This document shows, one piece after another, positions 42,701-49,090 of a stretch of DNA of 64,000 nt. The DNA comes from Varanus komodoensis (Eukaryota > Chordata > Lepidosauria > Squamata > Varanidae). The stretch's first letter is position 1; every line of letters begins with the position of its first letter. The DNA is taken from the NCBI RefSeq assembly GCF_004798865.1, contig NW_025336347.1, forward strand, positions 19,343,430 through 19,407,429. The letters are read 5' to 3'. Made by a program: the position numbers and the translations under genes. The notes beneath the pieces were generated by a model. That model did not search any database. It saw nothing but the letters and a program-made list of their open reading frames with translations, and had not been told where the DNA came from.

Positions 42701-42805
42701 GGCCCGGTACTGCGCCCTCGAGAACTCCAGCAACAGCTCTGCCAAGGCGCGCTCACTGGCGCCAGCAGTCTGAAAGGAGGTGGATCCGCCCCGGGTGCCT
42801 GCCAT
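2094..42805 (-). CDS. MTMR14: MTMR14 (myotubularin-related protein 14, 'Jumpy'), exons 1-15, C-terminus outside the window
   Basis: Fifteen exons with GT-AG borders join in phase to give 429 codons plus one base, collinear with human MTMR14 as I remember it (about 650 residues). Exons (high to low): 42805-42644, 41819-41671, 25210-25102, 24418-24343, 22517-22457, 21167-21045, 19741-19668, 17539-17469, 16373-16299, 11346-11280, 8290-8205, 6264-6188, 4955-4919, 3851-3781, 2143-2094. The CX5R phosphatase loop HCISGWDRTPL is in exon 11, with Cys331 and Arg337 (human Cys330). Known family role: removal of the 3-phosphate from PI(3)P and PI(3,5)P2, limiting autophagy and affecting muscle calcium handling. 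No stop or frameshift was seen. The start was chosen by homology (MAG...); an in-frame ATG at 42,916 would add 37 residues. The serine-rich C-terminal third (about 215 residues in human) is not seen and should lie left of base 1. Confidence 0.96.
2256..2800 (+). mobile_element. L2-like LINE fragment (reverse transcriptase and 3' tail)
   Basis: Broken translation resembles the LINE reverse-transcriptase block with the YADD box (here QYANDAQLHLSF, with Asn for the first Asp) followed by KLNSDKKETLWIG. It then runs into an AT-rich 3' end. Several frame changes show it is old. L2-like rather than CR1 is judged from motif style only. Confidence 0.6.
3275..3380 (+). mobile_element. CR1-like LINE 3' tail
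   Basis: The phrase 'ggtcagactagatggcctggatgacccctt' (split here: ggtcagactagatggcct, then ggatgacccctt) is the typical CR1 3' tail. The rest is too diverged to bound. Confidence 0.5.
3668..3737. repeat. (CT)n / (GA)n microsatellite, about 70 bases
   Basis: Nearly pure dinucleotide run with one CCC interruption. On the MTMR14 transcript it is (GA)n, starting about 44 bases after the exon 14 donor. Confidence 0.98.
3781..3851 (-). CDS. MTMR14: MTMR14 exon 14 (residues 390-413)
   Basis: Acceptor CTATAG, donor GTAAGA. Encodes IFFFCFDFLKHITSEEFSAI then KQP; human has IFFFCFNFLKHITSEEFSAL. A long (GA)n tract begins about 44 bases past the donor on the transcript strand. Confidence 0.96.
3852..4918. 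other. MTMR14: MTMR14 intron 13
   Basis: Contains one antisense CR1 3' end (4,570-4,795); the remainder is unassigned. Confidence 0.85.
4570..4795 (-). mobile_element. CR1 LINE 3' end
   Basis: Begins acataagaagagccctgctg, with 'gggtcagaccagaggcctac' and 'gaagcccacaagcagggcat', the antisense of the squamate CR1 3' region. Two relatives lie at 47.2 and 51.2 kb. Confidence 0.75.
4919..4955 (-). CDS. MTMR14: MTMR14 exon 13, 37-base small exon (residues 377-389)
   Basis: Acceptor TGCCAG, donor GTGAGT. Encodes HMLVDRLSKGEE, identical to human. Too short to be found by ORF length, but frame-compatible with both neighbours. Confidence 0.94.
4956..6187. other. MTMR14: MTMR14 intron 12
   Basis: Carries an L2-like LINE fragment and a short (AC)n run at 5,987-6,002. 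Confidence 0.85.
5035..5530 (-). mobile_element. L2-like LINE 3' fragment
   Basis: The minus strand reads, with breaks, NLDHITPVLKDVLGFQLLSG and downstream blocks typical of the C-terminal end of LINE ORF2, then an AT-rich tail at the left end. Same family as copies at 30.7, 34.8 and 45.3 kb. Confidence 0.55.
6188..6264 (-). CDS. MTMR14: MTMR14 exon 12 (residues 352-377)
   Basis: Acceptor CCATAG, donor GTAGGC. Encodes DGLIHASLEPAEILYLTVAY then DWFLF; human has DGLIHTSLKPTEILYLTVAY then DWFLF. Confidence 0.96.
6265..8204. other. MTMR14: MTMR14 intron 11
   Basis: One palindromic MITE copy (7,471-7,597); otherwise no recognised feature. Confidence 0.8.
7471..7597. mobile_element. Palindromic MITE-like repeat, copy 1
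   Basis: Left arm 'caccctccaggtgttttgca', centre 'acatggccaatggtcagg', right arm ending 'ttggggaacactgccc'. The two halves are diverged inverted copies. Confidence 0.6.
8205..8290 (-). CDS. MTMR14: MTMR14 exon 11, catalytic loop (residues 323-351)
   Basis: Acceptor CACAG, donor GTGAGT. Encodes DSGLLVHCISGWDRTPLFIS then LLRLSLWA, identical to human in this stretch. HCISGWDR supplies the CX5R nucleophile Cys331 and Arg337. As in other MTMR14 proteins, Ile-Ser replaces the Ser-Asp usual in active myotubularins (HCSDGWDR). Confidence 0.98.
8291..11279. other. MTMR14: MTMR14 intron 10
   Basis: One Sauria-type SINE; the rest is unassigned and locally AT-rich (9,190-9,480). Confidence 0.8.
10566..10823 (+). 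mobile_element. Sauria-type SINE
   Basis: Starts 'agagccagtgcggcacagca', has 'gggccagtcactgattctca' and 'cctcccaaggttgctgagat', and ends in 'gaaatgaataaataaaa'. tRNA-derived head and LINE-like tail as in squamate Sauria SINEs; moderately diverged. Confidence 0.8.
11280..11346 (-). CDS. MTMR14: MTMR14 exon 10 (residues 301-323)
   Basis: Acceptor CCACAG, donor GTGAGG. Encodes SWDLVHQTQNYLKLLISIIN then GD; human has CWDLVQQTQNYLKLLLSLVN. It leads directly into the catalytic exon. Confidence 0.96.
12334..12598 (-). mobile_element. Non-autonomous hAT-like relic, family B copy 1
   Basis: Left side 'tagggatgtgaaatctcaga' and right side 'ccttgggccgaaagaggtcc' match the two termini of family B. The core (reverse) reads 'cagcctattttcacttaaag' and 'cttactgctggtaactaagc'. 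No clear target duplication. Confidence 0.55.
15730..15880 (+). mobile_element. CR1 LINE 3' tail
   Basis: Contains 'gatgccgaactagatgactg' and 'gattgtctgatccagtggat', the sense version of the CR1 3' end seen antisense elsewhere in the window. Confidence 0.65.
16299..16373 (-). CDS. MTMR14: MTMR14 exon 9 (residues 276-300)
   Basis: Acceptor TTGCAG, donor GTAAGA, exactly 75 bases. Encodes DYVDAPLSIPVSLTQPLNID then WSEYQ, collinear with human DYVDAPLSIPDFLTHSLNID then WSQYQ. Confidence 0.96.
16374..17468. other. MTMR14: MTMR14 intron 8, dominated by a polypurine block
   Basis: About 235 bases of plus-strand purine-rich DNA (16,775-17,010) occupy the middle; the rest is unassigned. Confidence 0.85.
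16775..17010. repeat. Polypurine/polypyrimidine tract with degenerate 30-base units
   Basis: Plus strand is almost all A and G. Loosely repeated units contain 'gaggctgggagagaaggg'-like phrases. On the MTMR14 transcript it is a long pyrimidine run. Confidence 0.85.
17469..17539 (-). CDS. MTMR14: MTMR14 exon 8 (residues 252-275)
   Basis: Acceptor CACACAG, donor GTATGG. Encodes CEFFKEYKERDYTAEGLVFN then WKQ; human has CEFFKEYKDRDYMAEGLIFN then WKQ. Ends in phase 0. Confidence 0.97.
17540..19667. other. MTMR14: MTMR14 intron 7
   Basis: A GC-richer block at 17,690-18,110 has open frames on both strands but no conserved protein. A LINE-like 3' tail lies near 18,560-18,690, and a partial palindromic MITE at 19,397-19,456. 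Confidence 0.8.
19397..19456. mobile_element. Palindromic MITE-like repeat, partial copy 2
   Basis: 'cagcttttcccaacctgatg' and 'ggcctacaattcccagcaac' match one arm only. Confidence 0.45.
19668..19741 (-). CDS. MTMR14: MTMR14 exon 7 (residues 227-252)
   Basis: Acceptor CTTCAG, donor GTACAG. Encodes VTSSEKVDKAQRYAEFTLLS then IPYP; human has VTSSEKVDKAQRYADFTLLS then IPYP. Confidence 0.97.
20605..20800 (-). mobile_element. Degraded Sauria-type SINE
   Basis: Antisense order of the SINE: 'atatttatctcccacccatc' tail, then 'gagttgctcaaggttgcaca' and 'gggatttgaacatggctgca'. Confidence 0.6.
20801..20932. mobile_element. Palindromic MITE-like repeat, copy 3
   Basis: 'cagtcttccccaacttagct' at one end and 'gaagaaggctg' at the other, with 'catggccaatggtcagcaat' between the arms. 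One of the most complete copies. Confidence 0.7.
21045..21167 (-). CDS. MTMR14: MTMR14 exon 6 (residues 186-227)
   Basis: Acceptor TTTCAG, donor GTGAGT. Encodes NADSQLFDKVRGYDIKLLRY and then LSVTYICDLMVENKKVKFGL, almost identical to human apart from the first few residues. Confidence 0.97.
21168..22456. other. MTMR14: MTMR14 intron 5
   Basis: AT-rich LINE-like tail around 21,700-22,030; no other feature recognised. Confidence 0.75.
22457..22517 (-). CDS. MTMR14: MTMR14 exon 5 (residues 166-186)
   Basis: Acceptor GCAAG, donor GTCTGT, which is the weakest donor match of the gene. Encodes GGSDDAWADSEDLSEEDSAF, matching human GGADDAWADVEDVTEEDCAL. Both ends keep frame with neighbouring exons. 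Confidence 0.95.
22518..24342. other. MTMR14: MTMR14 intron 4
   Basis: Contains an (ATGA)n run at 22,817-22,847; the remainder is unassigned. Confidence 0.8.
22817..22847. repeat. (ATGA)n microsatellite
   Basis: Seven and a half perfect ATGA units. Confidence 0.95.
24343..24418 (-). CDS. MTMR14: MTMR14 exon 4 (residues 141-166)
   Basis: Acceptor TTCCAG, donor GTAAAG. Encodes HICRSATLAGWGELYGRTGY then NYIFSG; human reads HICRSATLAGWGELYGRSGY then NYFFSG. Confidence 0.97.
24419..25101. other. MTMR14: MTMR14 intron 3
   Basis: 683 bases of AT-rich sequence; no repeat or exon recognised. Confidence 0.8.
25102..25210 (-). CDS. MTMR14: MTMR14 exon 3 (residues 104-140)
   Basis: Acceptor ATTAG, donor GTAAAG. 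Encodes FESTVQVGKLQDLIHRSKMA and then RCRGRFVCPVILYKGK, nearly identical to human. Its first base completes the Thr codon begun in exon 2, 16.5 kb upstream. Confidence 0.97.
25580..25730. repeat. Perfect tandem duplication, 74-base unit, two copies
   Basis: The unit starting gcatacccccatcctgcttt at 25,580 recurs without a mismatch at 25,654; the third start matches only gca. Confidence 0.97.
26013..26144. mobile_element. Palindromic MITE-like repeat, copy 4
   Basis: 'ctagcctccccaaaccaggt', 'ctctagatatgttgaacagc' and the diverged mirror arm ending 'ggaagaaattgttc'. Confidence 0.6.
26405..26708 (-). mobile_element. Non-autonomous hAT-like relic, family B copy 2
   Basis: Left end 'tagggtggagaatctcaggc' (reverse of the family B right terminus). 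Core (reverse) reads 'accagcatattgcagtttaa' then 'cttactgccagtaactaacc'. Followed at once by a perfect hairpin. Confidence 0.6.
26709..26742. repeat. Perfect inverted repeat, 13-base arms, 8-base loop
   Basis: TTGTAATGTGAGG, loop AGATTACA, then CCTCACATTACAA. Confidence 0.97.
27633..27725. mobile_element. Palindromic MITE-like repeat, copy 5
   Basis: 'ctggtcccctccagatatgt' and mirror 'acatctggagggaaccaggt' with a shortened centre. Confidence 0.65.
29533..29565. repeat. (CCCCA)n tract with minus-strand G-quadruplex potential
   Basis: Six CCCCA units; the MTMR14 sense strand reads (TGGGG)n. Confidence 0.95.
30735..31110 (-). mobile_element. L2-like LINE 3' fragment
   Basis: The minus strand, read with breaks, gives FLGGCSQTLELFPKGG and similar phrases from the ORF2 end; relative of the copies at 5.0, 34.8 and 45.3 kb. 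Confidence 0.5.
33632..33694. mobile_element. Palindromic MITE-like repeat, partial copy 6
   Basis: 'cagcctggtgccctcaagat' and 'cctccaactcccatcacccc'; single arm only. Confidence 0.5.
34770..35290 (-). mobile_element. L2-like LINE fragment (ORF2 C-terminal part)
   Basis: Minus strand encodes MQALVMSRLDCCNVLSVRL and, further on, LTRFKVLMLVHEQL, matching the 'SRLDYCNAL ... FKVLVL' end of LINE reverse transcriptases. An AT-rich tail lies at its left. Confidence 0.65.
36585..36910 (-). mobile_element. CR1/L3-like LINE fragment
   Basis: 'catgcataattttgtacagc', 'tctatcatgactccccttac' and 'cataggggagttgctgcagt' recur with small changes at 48,545-48,660. Confidence 0.55.
38133..38371 (+). mobile_element. 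Sauria-type SINE
   Basis: 'gagaaccagtgtagtgtagt' head, 'gggccagtcacagactctca' and 'caacctacctcacagggttg' core, tail 'ggatataaatataataaata'. Best-preserved copy and the strongest marker for a squamate. Confidence 0.9.
39480..40130. other. MTMR14: GC-richer block of unknown origin in intron 2
   Basis: Frames are open in several directions because stops are rare, but no conserved protein, splice pattern or transposon terminus was recognised. Confidence 0.5.
41671..41819 (-). CDS. MTMR14: MTMR14 exon 2 (residues 55-104)
   Basis: Acceptor TGTAG at 41,820-41,824, donor GTAAGT. Encodes VERIEKCCLELFSRDYCYSL and then a segment ending VFLEYESTDRERN, matching human VERIEKRCLELFGRDYCFSV and the following residues. 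Ends after two bases of a Thr codon (phase 2). Confidence 0.95.
41820..42643. other. MTMR14: MTMR14 intron 1 (824 bases)
   Basis: Contains one palindromic MITE copy (42,251-42,352). Confidence 0.9.
42251..42352. mobile_element. Palindromic MITE-like repeat, copy 7
   Basis: 'atgttggactacagctccca' and mirror 'tgagagttgcagtccaacag', arms still clearly complementary. Confidence 0.75.
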
Positions 42806-43190
42806 CCCCGCCCCACAATCACGGGCCCGAGCCCCGGACTTGTCGCCCCAACAGCGCCAACGCCTTCCCCATCGCAACCACCTTCCGCTTCCGGGAAAGG
42901 CGAGTGGTGCCGTCATCACAGCGCGACACGACAGGACTCCCCACGGGCACCCTCCCAATTGGCCTAAAGGGAGGACGAGGGAAGCCTCCTCCCCTTTCCT
43001 CGCGCCGGGAGGAAAAGCGCGCGGCCGTTGAGGGGCGTGTCTACGGAAGGGCCGGTGCAGGCGCGGCTTTCGAGCGGTGACGAAAGGCTTGGGAATCGCG
43101 GGCTGCAGCCAATGGTTCGGCGCGGGAACTCCGCGAGGACGGAGGGTCGCCTTCTGCCCCCGGTGGACGTACATCCCAAAGCAAAAGCAG
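42640..43190 (-). promoter_or_regulatory. MTMR14: MTMR14 CpG-island promoter
   Basis: GC- and CpG-dense stretch covering exon 1 and the 400 bases upstream of its ATG. It holds CCAAT boxes in both orientations (for example near 42,956 and 43,107). No TATA box was seen, as expected for a broadly expressed gene. The exact transcription start cannot be read from sequence. Confidence 0.8.
42644..42805 (-). CDS. MTMR14: MTMR14 exon 1 (residues 1-54)
   Basis: Begins with ATG at 42,805 (MAGTRGG) and ends AAG|GTGAGT in phase 0. It carries the conserved LLLEFSRAQYRARDG segment (human LLEEFSRTQYRAKDG), followed by a run of 11 glycines that human lacks, then TGSNAK. It sits inside a CpG island. Confidence 0.93.
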
Positions 43191-43254
43191 GCCAAAAAAG
43201 GAGAGGGAAGGACTGTTCTCTAGACAGCCAATCGCTACCTCGCTGCCCTTTCCA

Positions 43255-43350
43255 CAGCCTGGTGCTTCACAGATATGCTGAACTACAACCACCATAATCC
43301 CTGATCATTGGCCATACTGTCTAGGAATGATGGGAGTTGAAGGGCGCCGG
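43255..43350. mobile_element. Palindromic MITE-like repeat, copy 8, just upstream of the MTMR14 promoter
   Basis: 'atgctgaactacaaccacca', 'cctgatcattggccatactg' and mirror 'gaatgatgggagttgaaggg'. Confidence 0.7.
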
Positions 43351-44014
43351 TTTATTGTATTTTAGACTTTTTAGAGTCTGCTTTTCCGCTAAGGGAAATG
43401 GTGCTCAAGGTGGATAAGGATAATAAAACCAGGGATTTCAAAGAAAATCTTTTTATTTTACTTTAGAACAAGCTAAAACTACATTAAAACACATCAATAA
43501 AAGAATAAAAAGTGGACCACCTTACATGCCAAAAGCCTGCTTAAATGAAAGTGCCAAGTAAATCAAGGGAGGGCATCTTGGTTTCTGTATTTTGTTACCT
43601 ATTTGCATCCGTGATCCTTGCCTAGCACTGCCAAAAAATAAAATGTAAAAATTTCTTGTGGCTCCTGAAAACATTTAGAAACTGGTAATTAATCCATTAT
43701 CCTTTAATTGGGCCTCAGTGGTTGATTATCTGCAGTTACTTGCCTATCTTGTTTATCTGGATAAACTGTTCAGAACCTTATGATGAAATCCTATGGAAAT
43801 TTGGACAAAAAAAGAACCTAAAGCTCACAGCATGCCAAGGCCAGAGTACCTTTATATAAGCTTTCAACAGTTGTGTGATATGTGTATAATTATAATCATA
43901 ATGATGATAATGCATGTGTGAGAGAGAGACACACCTGCAATTATACAGGGGTAGAAATTTTAATCCATGAGACCCTTATGCTATGAATTCGAGAATCCAC
44001 GACAGCCATAAGAA

Positions 44015-44520
44015 TCATAAAAAGATAGAAGAGTACAAGGGTCCAATAGGCCATCAAGGTGCAGCGCCCTTTTCAATGCAGGACTCCATGTTAAAGCATC
44101 CCTCTCAGCTGCATCTTGATTGCCTTCAGTGTGGGAGAGTCCATGACCTCCGCAGGTCATTGGTTCCTTTGCTTTGCTGCTCTAATAGATTGTTTTTCCT
44201 GATGTCCAGCCATTATCAGGCTTCCTGTAACCTGAACCCAATATTTATTTATTATTTTTTATTTAGGGGACTTCTATGCCGCCCCATTCGCCGGAGCCTC
44301 GGGGCGGCTCACAAACCATAAATAAATAGAATTCAATAAAACAATATAAATTAACAATATAAATTAAGTCGCCCTGGCCAAAGAATAAAATGAATAAATA
44401 ATATTAACAATTAAAATAACATTTGAATAAAAATATTCAACATTTGAATATTCTGTGTCCTGTGCTCTGGCATGATCGAGAGAAGATTCTGGCCCTCTTC
44501 TGTGTGGCAAACTTTCAAGT
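44015..44520 (-). mobile_element. CR1-like LINE fragment split by an insertion
   Basis: 'gtgggagagtccatgacctc' and 'cttcctgtaacctgaaccca' on the left and 'tctgtgtcctgtgctctggc' on the right are consecutive parts of one antisense CR1. An AT-rich LINE or SINE tail (about 44,245-44,440) interrupts it. Confidence 0.65.
44245..44440 (-). mobile_element. L2-like LINE or SINE 3' tail inserted in the CR1
   Basis: 'ttctatgccgccccattcgc' and 'gcctcggggcggctcacaaa' are the reverse of the 'gccccgag...cggcggcata' type tail found in sense at 62,930. Confidence 0.6.
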
Positions 44521-44540
44521 ACTTGAAGAGTTAATGTGTA

Positions 44541-44645
44541 GCTGTCCAGATATTTGTTGGGTTGCAGCTTTCATCATCCCTCACCACTGGCTAAGCTGAC
44601 CAAGTCTGATAGGAGTTGCTGTTCACTGTAATCTAGCAGTCCCCC
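44541..44645. mobile_element. Palindromic MITE-like repeat, copy 9
   Basis: 'ccagatatttgttgggttgc', 'tttcatcatccctcaccact' and the diverged mirror arm. Confidence 0.5.
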
Positions 44646-44704
44646 GCTTTAAAGAAATAGTGCTCTCCCCATCCCCTACCGCCGCACACACAAGTCGAAG
44701 CTGT

Positions 44705-44905
44705 CAGAGTCAGTACGGTGGAGTAGTTAGACTGGGAGGACGTGGGAGATCGAGGTTCTTGTCCTCACTGGAGCATGAAGCTCACTGGGTGACTTTGGGT
44801 TGGTTGCTGACCTTGAGCCTACTCTTCCTCACAGGCTTGTGGTGAAGATAAAATGGAGAGATATAAACTGCCTTGTGTTCCTAACAAGAATAAAAAGACA
44901 GGTTA
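44705..44905 (+). mobile_element. Sauria-type SINE
   Basis: 'agtcagtacggtggagtagt' head, 'gctcactgggtgactttggg' and 'cttcctcacaggcttgtggt' core, AT-rich tail. Confidence 0.75.
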
Positions 44906-45064
44906 TAAACATAAAAATACTAAATTATAATAACTGTAGCTTTTCTATTTTCTTCCAGCAAATATTGATATAGGACAATAGCACTTAGTGGCTGAAAGTA
45001 CCAGGGCCCATGTGCCCCTCGGAATGGTTACCTTTTTTGCTCCTCCAACCCTCCCATAGTTTGC

Positions 45065-45310
45065 TTGCTTGTTTATTAGATTTATATCCCACTTTTTTCT
45101 TATGACAAACTCAAGGCATTTACATCATTCTCCTCTTCCTGCTCTCTATCTTATCCCCACAACAACAACCCTTTGAGGTAGGTTGGGCTACAAGTCTGTG
45201 ACCAGCTCTAAGTCACCCAGTTGACTCCATGGCTGAGTTGGGGACTAGAACCCAGATTGCCTGAGTCATAGTTTCATGCTTTTAAATGGCTCCATACCAC
45301 ACTGCCTCTT
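45065..45310 (-). mobile_element. Sauria-type SINE
   Basis: Antisense: 'tttatatcccacttttttct' tail, 'ctttgaggtaggttgggcta' core, 'ccataccacactgcctcttg' head. Confidence 0.75.
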
Positions 45311-45339
45311 GTTGCCAATCTGGAGATTAAAAAGCAATG

Positions 45340-45920
45340 TGCTTTACGCAGGGCTGCCTTTGAAGGTGGTTTGGAGACTTCAGCTGGTCCAAAGTAGGGC
45401 TGCGCATCTGGTGATACCAGTTTGCAAGCCCATATAACACCTACACTCATTGCTAGTTGAAACCCAGGCCCAACTTAAAGTGCTGGTTTTAACGAATCGC
45501 CCCCTAAATGGCTTGAGACCGGGTTACTTGAAGGACCATCTTTTCCCATTTACCTACCTGCCCATTGAGATCTGGGCACAGGGTCCTTCTGAAAGAGCCA
45601 TCCCTAAAGGAAGTGAGAGGGGTAGCAAATAGAAGAAGGGCCATCTCAGTGGCTGCCCTCCACCTTTGAAATGGGCTTCCTAGAGAAGTTTGCCAGGCGC
45701 CATCTCTACTTTCATTTTGGCACCAGGCAAAGACTCCTTTTTCAGAGACATTTTGAAATCTGATTTTAATGAGCTGTCTTACGATTTCTTGCACTACTAG
45801 CAGTTGTTTTTTTAATATCTAGGAAATGTAATATTTTGTCTTGTATGTTATTGCTCTACACCGTGAGCCCTGTCAGGTTATTCAGCAGCCTGTTTTTTAA
45901 AATAAATAAATAAATGCAGA
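45340..45920 (+). mobile_element. L2-like LINE 3' end
   Basis: Plus strand reads VWRLQLVQSRAAHLVIPV, then VETQAQLKVLVLTNRPLNGL and RPGYLKDHLFPFTYLP with few breaks, the C-terminal end of a LINE ORF2, followed by a tail ending aaataaataaataaat. Confidence 0.75.
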
Positions 45921-45955
45921 GTGTCAATCGAACGTGCTTACAGATGACTTTAGGG

Positions 45956-46241
45956 CAGTGATGCAGAACCACTTTTGGCCCAAAGTCAAATTCTGTTCCA
46001 GATAAACTCTCAGGGGCTACAGTCCAGTGATGGCTGGGGCTGAAGCCAAAAGGAGTGGAGCCAAAAAACTAACAGTTTATTTTAGCTCAAAGCCCTTACT
46101 GCAGCAAATAAGCCTTAGGAGAAATTTTTAAAACTTTTAGAATAGAGGGAAATTATAATGAAATGATCAGGGGTTGGGGAAAAGGGGTGTTGCTTTGGGG
46201 AGCTTCTCAGAGAGCTAGATTTCTTGGCCTGACATTCTTCA
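45956..46241 (+). mobile_element. Non-autonomous hAT-like element, family B copy 3, with target duplication
   Basis: 286 bases between 8-base flanks ctttaggg (45,948-45,955) and ctttagga (46,242-46,249), 7 of 8 matching, as expected of an hAT insertion. Left terminus 'cagtgatgcagaaccacttt', right part 'ttcttggcctgacattcttc'. Confidence 0.65.
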
Positions 46242-47225
46242 CTTTAGGAACTAGAGGCTTAGGTTCTGTCCAGGCTCCCAGCACTCACTTCTCAAAGCAG
46301 CTCATCAGAAAAAATAGTCACTCAGAGGGGCAGTAGAGGGAACAGGGGCTGGGTTTGTATGTGGCAAAGCAATGCAAGAGCTGCATTGCACAAGGATGAC
46401 AGGGACCTCTTCCTCCAGAGATGGACAAGGATTTGAAGCTGGGTTGCTAACCAGCAGGGAAAAATGCATCACTTGCCTTGCTTTGAGTTGCAGCCACCAG
46501 ATGGTGCTAGAATCCTTTTTTTTTCCTCACTCCACTTGTCCCCATTGCTCACCCCAGTTTTAGGAAGGGCAGGCATTGAAACAGCTTGGTTTTTTCCCTG
46601 ATATAACACGCAGCTTTGCAAATCATCTGCTAGCAACAGACTTCCACGATGCACTGGTTGTGTGTGAGAACTGACAGAGCATGCAGCTTGAGATGGGAGA
46701 TCCTTGGTCAACCCTGACGGGCAAAGTGACTCTATAGCGGACTTTAGCTTTCCACCAGCCACAGCAGGGCTTAGCAATATCCGTCTCTTTTGCAAGATGC
46801 TTGGGAAGGTTATTGAAGTCATTTACCCAAAGTGCTCTGACTGACACTTGGAATGTGCTGTCTATATGCAAAGCTGGTGGTGTTATTCCTACCTCTGAAA
46901 GGCAAACCATGTTTAGGGAGGGCTCTGGCAATCTGATTGCTATGGGCTGTATCCAGGAATGGTTGTGCAATAGCAACATGCCCCCCCCCCCGCCCATATC
47001 AGCTTATGTAAGGCAAGGCACTCAGTTTTCATCAGATTTCCCCACCCACTACAGACCTAGGTGCCTCCCAAAGCTGCTCATCCTCTGGAGCAGAATGGGC
47101 TGTAACTCAGAGATTGCTGGAGTATGGGAGAGGGGAGAGGAATTGATGAAAATTTAAGGCTCTGCTTGGCACAATTATAACAACTTTTCATTAGTCCAAA
47201 ACTACCATTGAGTAGGACCCAATAA

Positions 47226-47575
47226 GGTGACTGCAATTCATAAGAACATAAGGAAAGCTATGGTGGATCAGACCAATGGTCAATCTGGTCCAACACTTGT
47301 TCATAAGGCAGCAAACCAGCTGCCCACAAGATCCCTTAGGTAGGGTAGCAAGCAGGATGGGCACTGGTATACACAGGCATACTCCCTCAGGTACCAGAGA
47401 TGGCACTAAGAGCCACTGATAACCCTCTCCTCCTGGAGATTGTTCAATCATTTTTAAAGCCATTCAGATTGGTGGCCATCACTACTTCCTGTGGCAGTGA
47501 ATTCTATAGTTTAACTATGCCTTGTATGAATAAGTGCTTCCTTTAATTTGTCCCGAATTTCCCATCAGGGATGAC
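47226..47575 (-). mobile_element. CR1 LINE 3' end
   Basis: 'cataagaacataaggaaagc', 'ggatcagaccaatggtcaat' and 'ccatcactacttcctgtggc'; the reverse encodes the end of CR1 ORF2 followed by its 3' region. Confidence 0.8.
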
Positions 47576-47599
47576 TTCAGGTAACAGTATTATGGAAGT

Positions 47600-48545
47600 G
47601 GGAGAAAAATAATAGAATCAAAGAATAGTAAAGTTGGAAGGAGCCAGAAGGCCATTGAGCCCAACCCTCTGCTATTGCAAGACACTAAGTTACACCATCC
47701 CATTCAGATGACTGTCCAACCACTTTTTGAATGTCTCCAGTGAGGGAGAGCCTACAACTTTCCCAGGTAATAGGTTCTATTGTCATACTGTTCTGACAGT
47801 CGGGAAATTCTTCCCGGTGTCTGGTCTAAAATTTTTTTTTAAACTTAAGTCTGTTATTCCATGTCCTGCACTCTGGAGTAGATGAGGAGAGTTCTTGTCT
47901 TTCCTCTTTGGCACAGCCTTTGAGGTACTTGTAGAGTGTTATCATATTATCCCTCAGTCCTCTCTTCCTGAGGCTGAACATGCCCAGTTCTCTCAATCTT
48001 TCCTCACAGGGCTTTGCCTCCAGTCCTTGAATCATCCCTGCTGCCCTCCTCTGTACCCTTTCTAGCTTTTCTGCATCTTTTTAAAAATAGGTGCCCAGAA
48101 CTGGACACAGTACTCCAGATGCAGTCTGACTAGTGCTCAGTATTGGGGAACTAGTACTTCACATGTTTGGAAGTGATGCTTCTGTTAATGCACCCCAAAA
48201 TAGCATTTACCCTTTTTGCAGCTGCATCACATTGTTGGCTCATATTCAGCCTCTGGTTTCCAACAACCCCAGGATCCTTCTCATTTACAGTATTGCCGAG
48301 CAGAGTTGTAGTGCTGCATTTAGTTTCTTGTTCCTAAGTGGAGGACTTAGCATTTGCCCCTACTGAATTTCATTCTGTTTCTCTCTGCCCTGAATTCTAA
48401 CCTATCAAGATCGCTTGTATCTTATCTCTGTCTTCTGTGTATTTGCCATTCCACCCAGCTTTGTGTCATCTGCAAATTTAATTATCTTTCCTTGTACTTC
48501 CTCATCTAAATCATTAATAAAAACATCTCCTTCTCCACTTTGTCC
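47600..48545 (-). mobile_element. CR1 LINE (ORF2 end and flanking region), long copy
   Basis: The minus strand includes RLRELGMFSLRKRGLRDNMI then TLYKYLKGCAKEE, the conserved C-terminal block of CR1 ORF2. It ends at the left with an octamer-like 'aatagaatcaaagaatagta', the reverse of the CR1 3' terminal repeat. Confidence 0.85.
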
Positions 48546-48830
48546 ACATCATGCATAATTCGGTACACTTCTATCATGTCTTCCCTTACTCACTTTTTCT
48601 CAGGCTAAACAATCCCAGTTGTTGTAACCAGTCCTCACAGGGGAGTTGCCTCAACCATTTCAACCAATTTAGTTGCCTTTCACTGTACTTTTCCCAGCTC
48701 AATAATGTCATTTTCAGGTTCAGAGACCAGAACTTTCCACAATATTCTAAGTGCAGTCTCATCAAAGGTTTGTGTAAGGGCAATATGATCTTGGCAGTTT
48801 TATTTTCAATTCAATCCTTTCTTAATTATG
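48545..48830 (-). mobile_element. CR1/L3-like LINE fragment
   Basis: Minus strand encodes HLEYCGKFWSLNLKMTLL and LPCEDWLQQLGLFSLRKSE, a second and more diverged CR1-type block. Relative of 36,585-36,910. Confidence 0.65.
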
Positions 48831-49090
48831 CCTAACATGGAATTCACACATCACCTACAAACAGATGACCATTTTTAAGGAAGTGGTAGTATACATACAA
48901 CATCATCATCTTTGGTATAAAAATACTTTTCGTGTCTTTTGTCTTGCTTTCAGCCATCTGTGCCCAAGCTGGCTTTGCAGGTTTTAGAAGGACTTATAAA
49001 AACCTGCACACCCTCTTTATTCGAAATGATAGTGTGGCGCTCGTGCACGCGAGAATTCCTCTTGCTATGAGCGCTCTAAAATACTGTTAC

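Noticed and set aside
42806-43195. N-terminal extension of MTMR14 exon 1
   Set aside because: The long frame starts at TTG; in-frame ATGs at 43,174 and 42,916 exist, but human MTMR14 begins at the residue matching 42,805.
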